Shown here: positions 38,036-47,143 of the stretch, piece by piece
How the letters are laid out: the number at the start of each line of letters is the position of its first letter
Numbering within the stretch: the first letter of the stretch is position 1
NCBI RefSeq assembly: GCF_002964785.1
Contig: NZ_PQCC01000018.1
Coordinates: forward strand, 62,001 to 126,000
From: Pseudoalteromonas sp. T1lg48
Lineage (GTDB): Bacteria; Pseudomonadota; Gammaproteobacteria; Enterobacterales; Alteromonadaceae
Length of the DNA stretch: 64,000 bases
Direction of reading: 5' to 3'
Position numbers and translations under genes: made by a program
Notes under the pieces: generated by a model
Databases searched by the model: none
Told to the model about the DNA's origin: nothing
Seen by the model: only the letters and a program-made list of their open reading frames with translations

Positions 38036-38216
38036 CCAGTAGCAGAAGAGGTGCGATAGCTAGGTAGTAAACGCGAGGCAGACGTAGGCCCACGACCGTT
38101 TATGAGGGAGACTATCGCCGAGGAAGTACATTGCTCGTCACAATGGCTTTCGGTTCTTGAGGCTGAATCCTCGGAACTGTCACCTGTTTGGGTGGAGGGC
38201 TTCTGGCAATGGACAT
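38036..38216 (+). ncRNA. Lysine riboswitch (L box)
   Basis: Hallmark segments in the right order: CCAGTAGCAGAAGAGGTGCG opening, the GTAGTAAACGCGAG and GGGAGACTATCGCCGAGGAAGT parts, AACTGTCACCTG, and the closing GGTGGAGGGCTTCTGG. P1 forms between CCAG...AGC and GCTTCTGG. It senses lysine and controls the lysC immediately downstream. Assignment rests on recognition of the core motif, not on a covariance search. Confidence 0.93.
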
Positions 38217-38256
38217 ACCTTTCTTTTAAGTCTTGCCAAGTTCTCCTGATTGTATT

Positions 38257-38277
38257 TGAAAAATAACCTATTTTTCA
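38257..38277 (+). promoter_or_regulatory. Hairpin before the lysC ribosome-binding site
   Basis: TGAAAAATA-ACC-TATTTTTCA, a perfect 9 bp stem directly upstream of CGGAGAG and the ATG at 38291. No classical GC-rich terminator is seen after the riboswitch, so the expression platform may act on translation, with this stem as part of it. Confidence 0.5.
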
Positions 38278-38290
38278 TCTCGGAGAGAAA

Positions 38291-39646
38291 ATGAATCAGG
38301 AATTTACCGTCGCCAAATTCGGCGGCACCTCAGTGGCCGATCATGCAGCAATGAACCGTTGCGCCGATATTATTGCCAGCGACCCGCAAGTACGCATTGT
38401 CGTTGTCAGTGCCAGCGCCGGGGTCACTAATCATCTGGTCGCCTTGTGCCAAACCGGGCTCAGCAGTGAAGAGCGCCAGGCCCATATCGACGGCGTTATT
38501 GCTATCCAATTAAATATCCTCGAGTGCCTGAGCCTGGATGCGGATTTAGCCCATGGTTTTGATGTTACCCTGAATGATTTTAAAAACACCGCACTGCATG
38601 CAGCACAGACCAATGCGCAGCGCGACGAACTGCTTAGCTTTGGCGAGCGTTTATCCTCTTATTTATTCACCCAGGTGCTGCGCGATAAAGGCGTACGCTC
38701 GGCTCGCTTCGATGTCCGCTCGGTACTTAAAACCGACAGTCAGTTTGGCAAAGCACAGCCGGAGATAGCACAAACCAAGGCACGTGCTACGGCGGAGTTG
38801 GTGCCATTGCTCAGCGAGCAGGTGGTGGTGACGCAGGGGTTTATCGGCAGTGACGAATACGGCGAAACCACCACCTTGGGGCGTGGCGGCTCGGACTACA
38901 GTGCCGCCTTGTTGGCGGAGGCCTGTGGTGCCAGCAACATTCATATTTGGACCGATGTGATTGGCATTTACAGCACCGACCCACGTTTATGTAATAAGGC
39001 AAAGCCCATTGCCCATCTGACCTTTGACGAGGCCGCAGAAATGGCGACCTTCGGTGCCAAGGTATTGCATCCGGCCACCATTTTACCGGCGGCGCGCAGC
39101 GGTATTGGCGTGTTCGTTGGCTCCAGTCAGGACCCACAAGGTGGCGGCACCTGGATTGAAAAGGTGCCAAGCAAGGAGTTGATCACCGGTGTTCGCGCTG
39201 TTACCCAGCGCAAAAATCAGCTGTTGCTGACGTTAAAAAGCCCGGAAATGCTGCTCGCCAGCGGCTTCTTGGCGCGGGTGTTTACCATTCTTAGCGAGTA
39301 TAAGATTTCCGTTGATTTGGTCACCACATCGGAGATAAGCGTAGCCGTAACCCTGGATAATGCGCCTAACGCCAGTCGCCCGGAGCTTGATCAGGAGGCC
39401 CTGGAGCGCTTGGCCGAGTTTTGTCATGTCAGTGTGGAAACTAACCTGGCCTTGGTGGCCTTGATTGGCTCTGAGATTCAGTTACGCCAAAGCGAGCTTA
39501 ACCTGATGCGGGTGCTCAGTGGTTTTGATATTCGTTTGATCTGTCATGGCGCCTCAAAGCACAACCTGTGCTTCTTGGTGGAGCAATCACAGTCGGATCG
39601 GGTGGTGCAGGCTATTCACCAGCAGTTGTTAGAACAAGGTCGATAA
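38291..39646 (+). CDS. lysC: Lysine-sensitive aspartokinase III
   Basis: 451 residues. Kinase domain begins FTVAKFGGTSVAD; TTLGRGGSDYSAALLAEA and the two C-terminal ACT domains (TLKSPEMLLASGFLARVF and VALIGSEIQLRQSE) are present. Single-domain aspartokinase without homoserine dehydrogenase, as in LysC. It phosphorylates aspartate, the first step to lysine, and should be inhibited by lysine through the ACT domains in addition to the riboswitch. Its end overlaps the convergent PPTase by 35 bases. Confidence 0.96.
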   Translation: MNQEFTVAKFGGTSVADHAAMNRCADIIASDPQVRIVVVSASAGVTNHLVALCQTGLSSEERQAHIDGVIAIQLNILECLSLDADLAHGFDVTLNDFKNTALHAAQTNAQRDELLSFGERLSSYLFTQVLRDKGVRSARFDVRSVLKTDSQFGKAQPEIAQTKARATAELVPLLSEQVVVTQGFIGSDEYGETTTLGRGGSDYSAALLAEACGASNIHIWTDVIGIYSTDPRLCNKAKPIAHLTFDEAAEMATFGAKVLHPATILPAARSGIGVFVGSSQDPQGGGTWIEKVPSKELITGVRAVTQRKNQLLLTLKSPEMLLASGFLARVFTILSEYKISVDLVTTSEISVAVTLDNAPNASRPELDQEALERLAEFCHVSVETNLALVALIGSEIQLRQSELNLMRVLSGFDIRLICHGASKHNLCFLVEQSQSDRVVQAIHQQLLEQGR

Positions 39647-40317
39647 GTTCGACCTCGGCCTTGGCGGTGATCAAACTGAGATCGAATTGCCGCCAGGGCT
39701 GACAATAAACCTGAGCCGGGAAGCGTTCAAGTAAGGGCAGTATGGGCTGGCTTAACAGCGTGCTGATACTTTGTTTGGCGGCCTTGGCATAGGCTTCTTT
39801 TAACGTCCACACCCGAAAAAAGGTGTCGACATCGTTCCCTATATCCCGGGCTTCCACCTCGGGGTAAAAATGCGCCGCCAGTTTGGCAAAACGCCGGTTG
39901 GCATCCCGCTTTTCAATGTCTAGGCCCAAAAGAGATTGCTGTCCTTGGGTCATGGCCACGGCGATATGGCCGTGCGAGTGGCTGATCACCACATTGACAT
40001 CCAATAATTGTCCGTCGATATAGAGCTGTAGCGCTTTTTCCTGCTCGTCAAACACACTCTGCCAACGTGTAAGGGGGATGTGCGCGTATTGCGGAAATAG
40101 CTGTTTTGCCAGGGTCTTGATGCAATGGCGGCTGCTTAGGTATTCGCGCTTGGCCTGGGGTTGGTTTACGCCTGTGTAGTACCGCCAGCTCCGTTGGGTG
40201 CAGGTGGGCTTCATTGAGCTCAATGGCGGCACCAAGGCACAGTAAGACTTTTTCCGATATCGGCACAGATGGTGTGGTCTTTGGTAATGCGGGAAAGCGA
40301 TAAGCTGCATTAAACAT
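39612..40317 (-). CDS. 4'-phosphopantetheinyl transferase (Sfp-like), apparent +1 frameshift
   Basis: The C-terminal frame has the Sfp-type signature: VVISHSHGHIAVAM, LLGLDIEKRDANR and FFRVWTLKEAYAKA (Mg2+-binding Asp/Glu). The N-terminal part in that frame is Arg/Pro/Cys-rich and unlike a protein start. A frame from ATG 40317 gives a natural-looking segment, LCLGAAIELNEAHLHPTELA, that leads to the break; dropping one C in the C4 run (plus-strand G4 at 40157-40160) joins it to AKREYLSSRHCIK, which is family-like. The restored protein is about 234 residues. PPTases activate acyl or peptidyl carrier proteins. Confidence 0.8.
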
Positions 40318-40409
40318 GGGATGAATGGTCCGATATGGTTGGTGGCGACTACTTTGTTAATGGTAAGTGTGGTTTAATAGCGGCAAAACAATAACAGATA
40401 TCAATAAGA

Positions 40410-41732
40410 ATGACGAATAATCGTGACGGCTTTCAAAGTCGCATAGGATTTGTGCTGGCAGCTGCCGGCGCCGCAGTGGGTTTAGGAAATATATGGGGGT
40501 TTCCAACTCAAGCTGCAAACCACGGAGGCGGAGCCTTCCTACTTGTTTACTTTATCGTAATTTTTGCCTTGGCACTGCCCGCGCTCTTTACCGAGTTGTA
40601 CCTGGGCTATGCGGCACAGGCCAACCCGGTTCAGGCGCTTAAACGTGCCTGGCAGAACAAGGCACCCAAGCTTGGCGCTGGCGCCGGTTACCTGGGCCTG
40701 GGCGGCGCCGTGATCATGCTGAGCTTCTATTCCATCGTGGCCGGTTGGATGCTGGCCCATGCGTTGGCACCCATCGCGCAAATGCTCGATATGCCCGCGG
40801 CGGCAGAGTTCTTAAGCAATGATTCCTTGACGCGCAACCTGGTATTTACGCCCTTAATGCTGGCGCTGACCGCCAGCATTATTTTGCAAGGTGTGAAATC
40901 GGGGATCGAAGCCTGGTCACGGCGCTTAATGCCCTTGCTCTTGGTTTTGTTGGTGGCGCTGATCTTCTATATTGGCTCCCTTGACGGGGCGGCGGAGGGC
41001 TTTGCCCATTATCTGAAGCCGGACTTTGACAAGGTGTGGGATGCGGATTTGATTATCGCCGCCATGGGACAGGCGTTTTTCTCCCTGTCGCTTGGTGTCG
41101 GGTGTATGATGATCTACGGCTCTTACCTTAAGCCGGGTGCTAACCTCGGCAAGTTAACCCTGAGCGTTGCCGCACTCGACACCTCAGTGGCGTTTTTAGC
41201 CGGTTTACTGATCGTGCCGGCCATTTTTGTGGCCAGCCATAACGGCGTCGAAGTGTTTGCCAATGGCAAGCTGATCGGCGAGGGCCAGCTCATTTTTGCG
41301 GTCTTGCCGCAACTGTTTGAAGCCATGGGCACCATGGGTCTGGTGATCGCCTTAGCGTTTTTCGTGCTGATGTCCATCGCCTCAGTGACCTCGACCATTT
41401 CTTCGACCGAGATCCCGGTAGCCTTTTTGGTTGAGAATCATCAAATGGATCGTAAGCGTGCGACCGCCTTGGTGACCTTAGTGGTGGCCATCGCCTCGGG
41501 TACCATCATTATGAACTTTGACTGGCTGTTTGGCTTGGTGATCCAGGTCTTTACCCAGTACCAGTTGCCATTGATGGGCTTGTTCTATTTCCTAACTCTT
41601 GGCTGGGTGTGGAATCGAGGCAATAAGCTGGCCGAGTCGAACCACCCGGGCATTAAAGCGCTGTTGTGGTATATCCGTTTGGTGTGCCCAATTTTGATGA
41701 CCGCCGTGTTTATCAATGTAGCGATGAAATAA
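40410..41732 (+). CDS. Sodium-dependent transporter, NSS/SNF family
   Basis: 440 residues, about 11 helices. The first helix carries AAAGAAVGLGNIWGFPTQA, the family's Na+/substrate site; the family-typical SFYSIVAGW and ASVTSTISSTEIPVA stretches follow. Bacterial members such as MhsT and LeuT import amino acids with Na+. Substrate unknown. Divergent from the PPTase gene with 92 bases between. Confidence 0.93.
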   Translation: MTNNRDGFQSRIGFVLAAAGAAVGLGNIWGFPTQAANHGGGAFLLVYFIVIFALALPALFTELYLGYAAQANPVQALKRAWQNKAPKLGAGAGYLGLGGAVIMLSFYSIVAGWMLAHALAPIAQMLDMPAAAEFLSNDSLTRNLVFTPLMLALTASIILQGVKSGIEAWSRRLMPLLLVLLVALIFYIGSLDGAAEGFAHYLKPDFDKVWDADLIIAAMGQAFFSLSLGVGCMMIYGSYLKPGANLGKLTLSVAALDTSVAFLAGLLIVPAIFVASHNGVEVFANGKLIGEGQLIFAVLPQLFEAMGTMGLVIALAFFVLMSIASVTSTISSTEIPVAFLVENHQMDRKRATALVTLVVAIASGTIIMNFDWLFGLVIQVFTQYQLPLMGLFYFLTLGWVWNRGNKLAESNHPGIKALLWYIRLVCPILMTAVFINVAMK

Positions 41733-41754
41733 TCCTACAAAGCCAACTAGAACG

Positions 41755-41787
41755 AAAAAAGGGATATGCTGTCATATCCCTTTTTTT
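41755..41787. terminator. Bidirectional terminator between the NSS transporter and ldhA
   Basis: AAAAAAGGGATATG-CTGT-CATATCCCTTTTTTT, a perfect stem with A and T flanks serving the convergent genes. Confidence 0.94.
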
Positions 41788-41810
41788 GTGCCTGTTGAAA
41801 AGCTTTAAGC

Positions 41811-42791
41811 CTATATATCCAGTACCTGATTGGTGAGGGTGTCGCCCTTGGCGAATTGGTGCAGGTTAAAGTAAGTGGTCTGTACAATCTGTTCCAGCGC
41901 TTCTTGGGTGAAAAAGCCCTGGTGGCCGGTGATCAATACGTTTTTAAAGGTGAGCAGACGGGCAAACACATCGTCTTGAAGAATTTCTTCCGATCTGTCT
42001 TTAAAGAATAATTCGGACTCCTGCTCATACACGTCCAAGCCCAAATAACCAAGCTGTCCGCTTTTAAGCGCCTCGATACAGGCCTTGGTATCGAGCAGGG
42101 CACCGCGGCCGGTGTTAATGAGCATGACACCGCGTTTCATCGTCGCCAGGGCAGGTTTGTTAATGATGTGATGGGTTTGCTCATTGAGTGGACAATGCAG
42201 GCTGATGATGTCGCTGTTGGCGAGCAGCTCGTTTTGCGATACCAGAGTAAAGGCCCCGGTGGGTGCGGCCGGGTCGCTGACCAGCACCTTGGCACCAAAG
42301 CCGTTGAGTATTTTTACCAGCGCCTGGCCAATTTTACCGCAACCGATCAGGCCCACGGTTTTATTGTGTAGGTTAAAGCCAAGCAGGCCGTTTAGATCGA
42401 AATTATCCTCGCGCACCCGGTTGTAGGCCTTATGGGTTTTGCGCGCTAAGGTCAGCATCAGGGCTACACTGTGCTCGGCCACCGCCTCCGGGCTGTAGGC
42501 CGGCACTCTGGCCACGGCTATGTTATGTGCTTTGGCCGCCGCCAGGTCGACATTATTAAAGCCAGCGCAGCGCAGCAGGATAAGGCCGATGCCAAGGTCG
42601 GCCAATTTGCCTATGACCTCGGCATTGAGGTTGTCATTTACGAAAACACAAACGGCATCGAAGCCTTTGCTAAGGGAGCAGGTATGGACATTAAGGCCGA
42701 CATCGAAATATTCGATATCTACGTCTGCGGGGCAGAGTTCATCAAATACCTTTTGTTCATACCTTTGCGAGCTGAATAGGGCTAATTTCAT
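41811..42791 (-). CDS. ldhA: D-lactate dehydrogenase, fermentative type
   Basis: 326 residues from ATG 42791 (the TTG one codon earlier is not needed). D-2-hydroxyacid dehydrogenase fold: GLIGCGKIGQALVKIL nucleotide motif, SLHCPLNEQTHHII, MLINTGRGALLDTKA and the catalytic His in ITGHQGFFT. EYFDVGLNV and VYEQESELFF with FKDRS are typical of LdhA. It reduces pyruvate to D-lactate with NADH. Its start overlaps the end of the glutathione peroxidase gene by 35 bases, same strand. Confidence 0.92.
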   Translation of the reverse strand: MKLALFSSQRYEQKVFDELCPADVDIEYFDVGLNVHTCSLSKGFDAVCVFVNDNLNAEVIGKLADLGIGLILLRCAGFNNVDLAAAKAHNIAVARVPAYSPEAVAEHSVALMLTLARKTHKAYNRVREDNFDLNGLLGFNLHNKTVGLIGCGKIGQALVKILNGFGAKVLVSDPAAPTGAFTLVSQNELLANSDIISLHCPLNEQTHHIINKPALATMKRGVMLINTGRGALLDTKACIEALKSGQLGYLGLDVYEQESELFFKDRSEEILQDDVFARLLTFKNVLITGHQGFFTQEALEQIVQTTYFNLHQFAKGDTLTNQVLDI

Positions 42792-43269
42792 CAAGTTGAC
42801 TCTCTATCACCGACCTTAGGGTGTCGGGTTTGGTACGTGGCGCGTAACGATTTACCAGCTGTCCTTGAGAGTTTATGAGAAATTTAGTGAAATTCCATTT
42901 TATTGCCCGATTTTGGGCAATGCCACGGGTATGCTCTTTGAGGTAATTAAACAGTGGATGGGCGTCCGGGCCATTGACCATGACTTTACTAAACAACGGA
43001 AAACTAACATTAAATGTGCTTTCACAAAAGCCTTTTATGGTGGCGTTGTCGGCAATTTCGTGGCGCCCAAACTGATTGCAGGGAAAGCCTAAAATTACCA
43101 GCCCCTGATGTTTATAGTCTTGATACACGCGCTCCAGTGCGCCGTACTGGTGGGTGAAGTTACAGCTGCTAGCGGTGTTGACGATAAGCACCACACGTCC
43201 TTGTAATTGTTTGAATGAATAGGGTTGGCCGTCGATAAGTGTGGCGTTGAAATGGTAAATACTATCCAT
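42757..43269 (-). CDS. Glutathione peroxidase family protein
   Basis: 170 residues, thioredoxin fold. Peroxidatic Cys36 in NTASSCNFTHQYG (Cys, not selenocysteine), then ILGFPCNQFGRHE and AIKWNFTKFLI, supplying the Gln/Trp/Asn of the catalytic tetrad. Most bacterial members use thioredoxin as reductant. Overlaps ldhA by 35 bases, so the two may be cotranscribed. Confidence 0.93.
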   Translation of the reverse strand: MDSIYHFNATLIDGQPYSFKQLQGRVVLIVNTASSCNFTHQYGALERVYQDYKHQGLVILGFPCNQFGRHEIADNATIKGFCESTFNVSFPLFSKVMVNGPDAHPLFNYLKEHTRGIAQNRAIKWNFTKFLINSQGQLVNRYAPRTKPDTLRSVIESQLDEISPIQLAKV

Positions 43270-43364
43270 TGAGTGCTCCCTTGCTAAAACCAGACGTTTT
43301 TAGCCTTTGCCTTTGATATACTGTGTGCGTTTTTTCGAGGCTAGCAGGCAAATAGGTCAGAAAT

Positions 43365-44249
43365 ATGTCAAAAAAATGTACCTTTATCGGTCTAGGGGTT
43401 ATGGGCTATCCCATGGCGGGTCACTTACAACAAGCGGGATACGATGTTTGCGTGTACAACCGCAGCGCCGAAAAAGCGCAAAAATGGGTTGAGCAATACG
43501 GTGGACGCAGTGCGGCAACACCCGCACAGGCAGCCAGCGACGCCGAATTTGTATTCGTGTGTGTGGGCAATGACGATGATGTGCGTAGCGTGATTTACGG
43601 TGATGATGGTGCCCTTGCAACCATGGCGCCGGGCAGCTATTTAATCGATCACACTACCACTTCGGCGCTATTGGCCCGTGAGCTAGGTGAAGCGGCCCAA
43701 GAAAAGCAGGTGGCCTTTATCGATGCGCCTGTTTCCGGTGGCCAGGCCGGTGCCGAAAATGGTGTATTGACCGTAATGTGTGGTGGCGATGCGGATGCGT
43801 TTGCCGCGGTGCAGCCGGTAATGGCGCCATTTAGTCGTTTTAGCGAATTGCTTGGTCCTATTGGCAGTGGCCAGCTATGTAAAATGGTCAATCAGATCTG
43901 TATCGCCGGTGTGGTTCAGGGTCTGGCCGAAGGTTTACACTTTGCCAAAAAAGCCGGCTTAGATGGTGAAAAAGTAGTGGAGACCATTTCTAAAGGCGCG
44001 GCAGGCTCTTGGCAGATGGAAAACCGCTACAAGACCATGTTGCAGGGTGAATACGAGTTTGGCTTTGCCGTTGACTGGATGCGCAAAGACTTGGGCATCG
44101 CCCTGGATGAGGCGCGTAGCAATGGCGCGACCCTGGCGCTGACGGCCTTGGTTGACCAATATTATGGCGATGTACAGGCCATCGGCGGTAATCGTTACGA
44201 CACCTCCAGCCTGTTGGCGCGCTTGGAGAAGCTAAACCCTAGCGACTAA
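43365..44249 (+). CDS. NAD(P)-dependent beta-hydroxyacid dehydrogenase (3-hydroxyisobutyrate dehydrogenase family)
   Basis: 294 residues. GLGVMGYPMAGHLQQAG nucleotide motif, DAPVSGGQAGAENGVLTVMCGG substrate loop, and catalytic Lys in GQLCKMVNQICIAG. The IDAPVSGG signature places it in the beta-hydroxyacid dehydrogenase family; whether it acts on 3-hydroxyisobutyrate, glyoxylate/succinic semialdehyde or tartronate semialdehyde cannot be told, as no catabolic genes are adjacent. Confidence 0.88.
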   Translation: MSKKCTFIGLGVMGYPMAGHLQQAGYDVCVYNRSAEKAQKWVEQYGGRSAATPAQAASDAEFVFVCVGNDDDVRSVIYGDDGALATMAPGSYLIDHTTTSALLARELGEAAQEKQVAFIDAPVSGGQAGAENGVLTVMCGGDADAFAAVQPVMAPFSRFSELLGPIGSGQLCKMVNQICIAGVVQGLAEGLHFAKKAGLDGEKVVETISKGAAGSWQMENRYKTMLQGEYEFGFAVDWMRKDLGIALDEARSNGATLALTALVDQYYGDVQAIGGNRYDTSSLLARLEKLNPSD

Positions 44250-44280
44250 GCTGGGTTTGCTCTTGCGCCCAGGCCGTTTT

Positions 44281-45726
44281 TTACAGGCTTTGGGCGTAAT
44301 GATAAAGGGCTTTGAGCACTGCCATATTGCGCTCATTGCTCTCGTTTTCATGCACCAGATTTTCAAGGCTGAGCATAAAGTCCTGAGCATTAATAGACGG
44401 GTTGTCTTCTCCGTGCATTAGTTTGTTCTGGCAGTATTTACGCCATGAATCCAGCTCCGCTGGGGTCAGGCTTTCCGGCCAGTTACGAGCGCGATATCGA
44501 AACAGCATGGTGGCGAATTTCGGGTCTTCAAAGTCCAGCTCCAGGTTCCCCAGCTCCAGCGGTGAGGTGCTGCGGATCACATCGAACTTGGCCTTATCTC
44601 CATTGCTGATAAAGCCACTGTATAGTTGATAATCCACATTGGTGGTGGCGGCAAATTCACGGCTTTCATTAAATACCTCGGCCACCTTGTCACGCAACTC
44701 GGGATGCGCCTTTAAAAACTTCAAATGCTCCAGGCATTGCTCTCTGTCTATGCCCAGACGTTCGGCGTTTTCCGGCAACAGGGTTTTTGCCGGCGCGAGA
44801 ATAGGGCACTTGTTTACATGCACCAGCTTTAAGCCGATGGGCGCCTGACCTTCGGGCAGCTCGTCACGGCGGGTATAAAGGTACTCGCGCAGCTGTTCGA
44901 CGGATAAATCGAGCAAGGGTTGGGGGTCTTGTGTCAGGTTAAAGCAGACCACGGCGTTTTTGTTGCTCGGATGAAAGCTCATGGGTGCAATCCAGGTGGT
45001 GCAGCCCTGCGTTGCCGGAATACGCGACGAGGTATGCACCAGGGGTGTCATATTGAATACGTCCACCATCTGCAACAGCGCTTTTTTATGGCGCAGGCCG
45101 AAAAAGAAGTTATATAGCTTGGGCTGGCGCTCTTTAACCAGCTTGGCCAGGGCAATGGTGGCCTTAACATCACTTAAGGCATCGTGGGCATCGGCATGCT
45201 CTATGCCGTTGGCCTTGGTGAGTTTTTCTAGGCGAAAGCTGACACTGCCGTCTTCCTTACGCGGCCAGTTTATACCCTCAGGGCGTAGCGCATAGCAGGC
45301 ACGCACCAAATCAATAATGTCCCAGCGACTATTGCCGTTTTGCCATTCCCTTGCATAGGGGTCGTAGAAGTTACGATACAGGGTGTAACGGCTGACTTCA
45401 TCATCGAAACGAATGCTGTTATAGCCGGCCACACAGGTGTTGGGCTGGCTGAATTCTTCGTGGATCTTGGCGATAAATTCCGCCTCGCTCAGGCCGTGGC
45501 GCAGCGCATGTTGCGGGGTAATGCCTGTGACCAGGCAGGCCTCGGGATGAGGTAAATAGTCAGGCGCCGGACGACAGTATTCAATCAGCGGCTCGCCGAT
45601 AATATTCAGATCGAGATCGGTACGAATACCGGCAAACTGACTCGGCCTGTCTTTTTGCGGGTTCGCCCCCCAAGTCTCATAGTCGTGCCAGTAGATTGTG
45701 CTCTGCTCGTCGCCGTTATGCGCCAT
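44281..45726 (-). CDS. sbcB: Exodeoxyribonuclease I
   Basis: 481 residues. DnaQ-like nuclease motifs are present: TIYWHDYETWG (Exo I), YNSIRFDDEVSRY (Exo II) and HADAHDALSDVKATIA (Exo III with His-Asp); then the SH3-like and C-terminal helical domains of ExoI. It degrades single-stranded DNA 3' to 5' in mismatch repair and recombination. AAGGAT lies before the ATG. Its promoter side faces the AT-rich segment. Confidence 0.96.
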   Translation of the reverse strand: MAHNGDEQSTIYWHDYETWGANPQKDRPSQFAGIRTDLDLNIIGEPLIEYCRPAPDYLPHPEACLVTGITPQHALRHGLSEAEFIAKIHEEFSQPNTCVAGYNSIRFDDEVSRYTLYRNFYDPYAREWQNGNSRWDIIDLVRACYALRPEGINWPRKEDGSVSFRLEKLTKANGIEHADAHDALSDVKATIALAKLVKERQPKLYNFFFGLRHKKALLQMVDVFNMTPLVHTSSRIPATQGCTTWIAPMSFHPSNKNAVVCFNLTQDPQPLLDLSVEQLREYLYTRRDELPEGQAPIGLKLVHVNKCPILAPAKTLLPENAERLGIDREQCLEHLKFLKAHPELRDKVAEVFNESREFAATTNVDYQLYSGFISNGDKAKFDVIRSTSPLELGNLELDFEDPKFATMLFRYRARNWPESLTPAELDSWRKYCQNKLMHGEDNPSINAQDFMLSLENLVHENESNERNMAVLKALYHYAQSL

Positions 45727-45764
45727 TGTCGATCCTTTCGCCTAACTTGTCTGTAACCGCGTAA

Positions 45765-45815
45765 CTGCATGTTACTTATGATTTCCGTCATTATTACATA
45801 GCAAGTCATAGTCAC
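45765..45815 (+). repeat. Left copy of imperfect direct repeat bordering the AT-rich segment
   Basis: CTGCATGTTACTTATG followed by ATTTCCGTCATTATTACATAGC and a looser tail. It aligns with 49972-50021 in the same orientation; GTTACTTAT is identical and TCATTATTnCATAGC matches 14 of 15. Located 39 bases upstream of the sbcB start. Confidence 0.6.
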
Positions 45816-46032
45816 AAAGTGTGGAGTTGTGCTTGGCGGTGGGATTAGCAAGCAGTGATATTATTAGCGACTCATAATATGCCTGCCGCATACAAATTAG
45901 TGAAGCAACTCTGGATTGGTGGGATTACAGTTAAACGCAATAAAAAACCGTCAAAGTATTAACTTTATCAATGATGTCTATTGACAATAAATTGATATGT
46001 TGAAATGTTAAACGCTGATTATCAAGTAGATA

Positions 46033-46164
46033 ATGATGAAAATTATAAAAGTATCTTATTAACTGTCGGCATTATTGCTACTAACAAGCAATGGAACATT
46101 TAAGTGTCAGAATGCATATGGTGTGGACGGTGATGGAAATGTCACAGACGCATTGGGCGTAAAG
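46033..46164 (+). pseudogene. Remnant of a small exported protein interrupted by an in-frame stop
   Basis: ATGATGAAAATTATAAAAGT opens MMKIIKVSY, then TAA at 46060-46062, and the same frame continues LSALLLLTSNGTFKCQ and NAYGVDGDGNVTDALGVK to TAG. Read through, it gives a 43-residue peptide with a signal-like hydrophobic core and an Asp/Gly-rich DGDGN tail reminiscent of Ca-binding loops. The stop is not at a homopolymer. Weak promoter-like TTGACA at 45981. It could also be chance. Confidence 0.35.
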
Positions 46165-46220
46165 TAGGAATGCTTATTGAAGAAGCGGACAAGATAGAAT
46201 AAGCCGCACTTAAAAAGATA

Positions 46221-46247
46221 CATGATAAGGTACGCTGTATTATCATG
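46221..46247. promoter_or_regulatory. Inverted repeat before the anchored unknown protein
   Basis: CATGATAA (46221-46228) and TTATCATG (46240-46247), perfect 8-base arms 11 bases apart, 28 bases before the next ATG. It could be an operator or a leader hairpin. Confidence 0.4.
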
Positions 46248-46275
46248 ATTTCTCATTTCATATAAGGAAGTATTA

Positions 46276-46986
46276 ATGAACCGTAAAACACCAGCCATTA
46301 TTCTAGCCTCAATTTTATTAGTTGCATTAGTGTTTTTAATCGCTTTTGAGTTCGATGAACAGCCGTCGGTTGCTTTGAATATTGTTGAGCAGGATTTAAG
46401 TTCAAATATGCAATCGACTCATAAAGATAATGCCAGGAGCTCAGAGCCTTTAAGCGAAGATACTCAGGATGGCAGTTTATCAACGCTTCAAAAAGTAAAT
46501 AGCGAGGAACAACACCAGCTAAAGCCAGAAGATAACGACATTCAAACTAAAGACCAAGTTAAGCCTAGTCTTGATAGTTTTGATGAATTGATTACTGAAG
46601 CGGATGGAAAACTCTACATGGACTCGGCTCCCATCGACTCAATGGATAGAGAGCAGTTATCTTGGTTTATATCTAGCTTGCCTAACACAATGACCCAAGC
46701 TCGTTCGGTGGATGTTATGGAAAATCTTAATCAAGAAATTGTAAATTACGCTACCGAAGCTGACGGTATATTTATTAATGATATGCAATGCTCAGATATG
46801 ATCTGCGGTGTTATGTTCGAGTCCAGAGACAAGTTGTCAGTAAAGACCGCATTATCTGAACTTTCATCTTCAGATTCATTTAATAACAATACGCATGGCG
46901 GTGTGCTGAGAATTCTTGAGGAAAATGGAACCTTCTATGGCGTAATAGTGACATCAATAACAGAGTCAAATATTTTAATACGTTAA
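46276..46986 (+). CDS. Unknown membrane-anchored protein
   Basis: 236 residues. One N-terminal helix (about 8-25) anchors it; residues 30-105 are a low-complexity Ser/Glu/Gln/Asp linker, and residues 106-236 form a small domain with two Cys in MQCSDMICGVMFE that may form a disulfide. The layout is that of a periplasmic protein tethered to the inner membrane. Base composition is more AT-rich than outside the segment. A ribosome-binding site AAGGAAG precedes ATG 46276. No family recognised; the next gene, a secreted-type peptidase, may be a partner. Confidence 0.75.
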   Translation: MNRKTPAIILASILLVALVFLIAFEFDEQPSVALNIVEQDLSSNMQSTHKDNARSSEPLSEDTQDGSLSTLQKVNSEEQHQLKPEDNDIQTKDQVKPSLDSFDELITEADGKLYMDSAPIDSMDREQLSWFISSLPNTMTQARSVDVMENLNQEIVNYATEADGIFINDMQCSDMICGVMFESRDKLSVKTALSELSSSDSFNNNTHGGVLRILEENGTFYGVIVTSITESNILIR

Positions 46987-47143
46987 ATGTCAATTATTAC
47001 CAGCTAGGCTAGTAAGTAAGGCACCCATTCACAATATAATAATTCTAGTTAACTTAGAGTTTCACCCTCGGTTAGCTGGATAGCTATGGCAGGTAAGCCT
47101 TTAGCAAACAAAGTGACATTAAGAGATTTAGGAAGTTTCAAGG

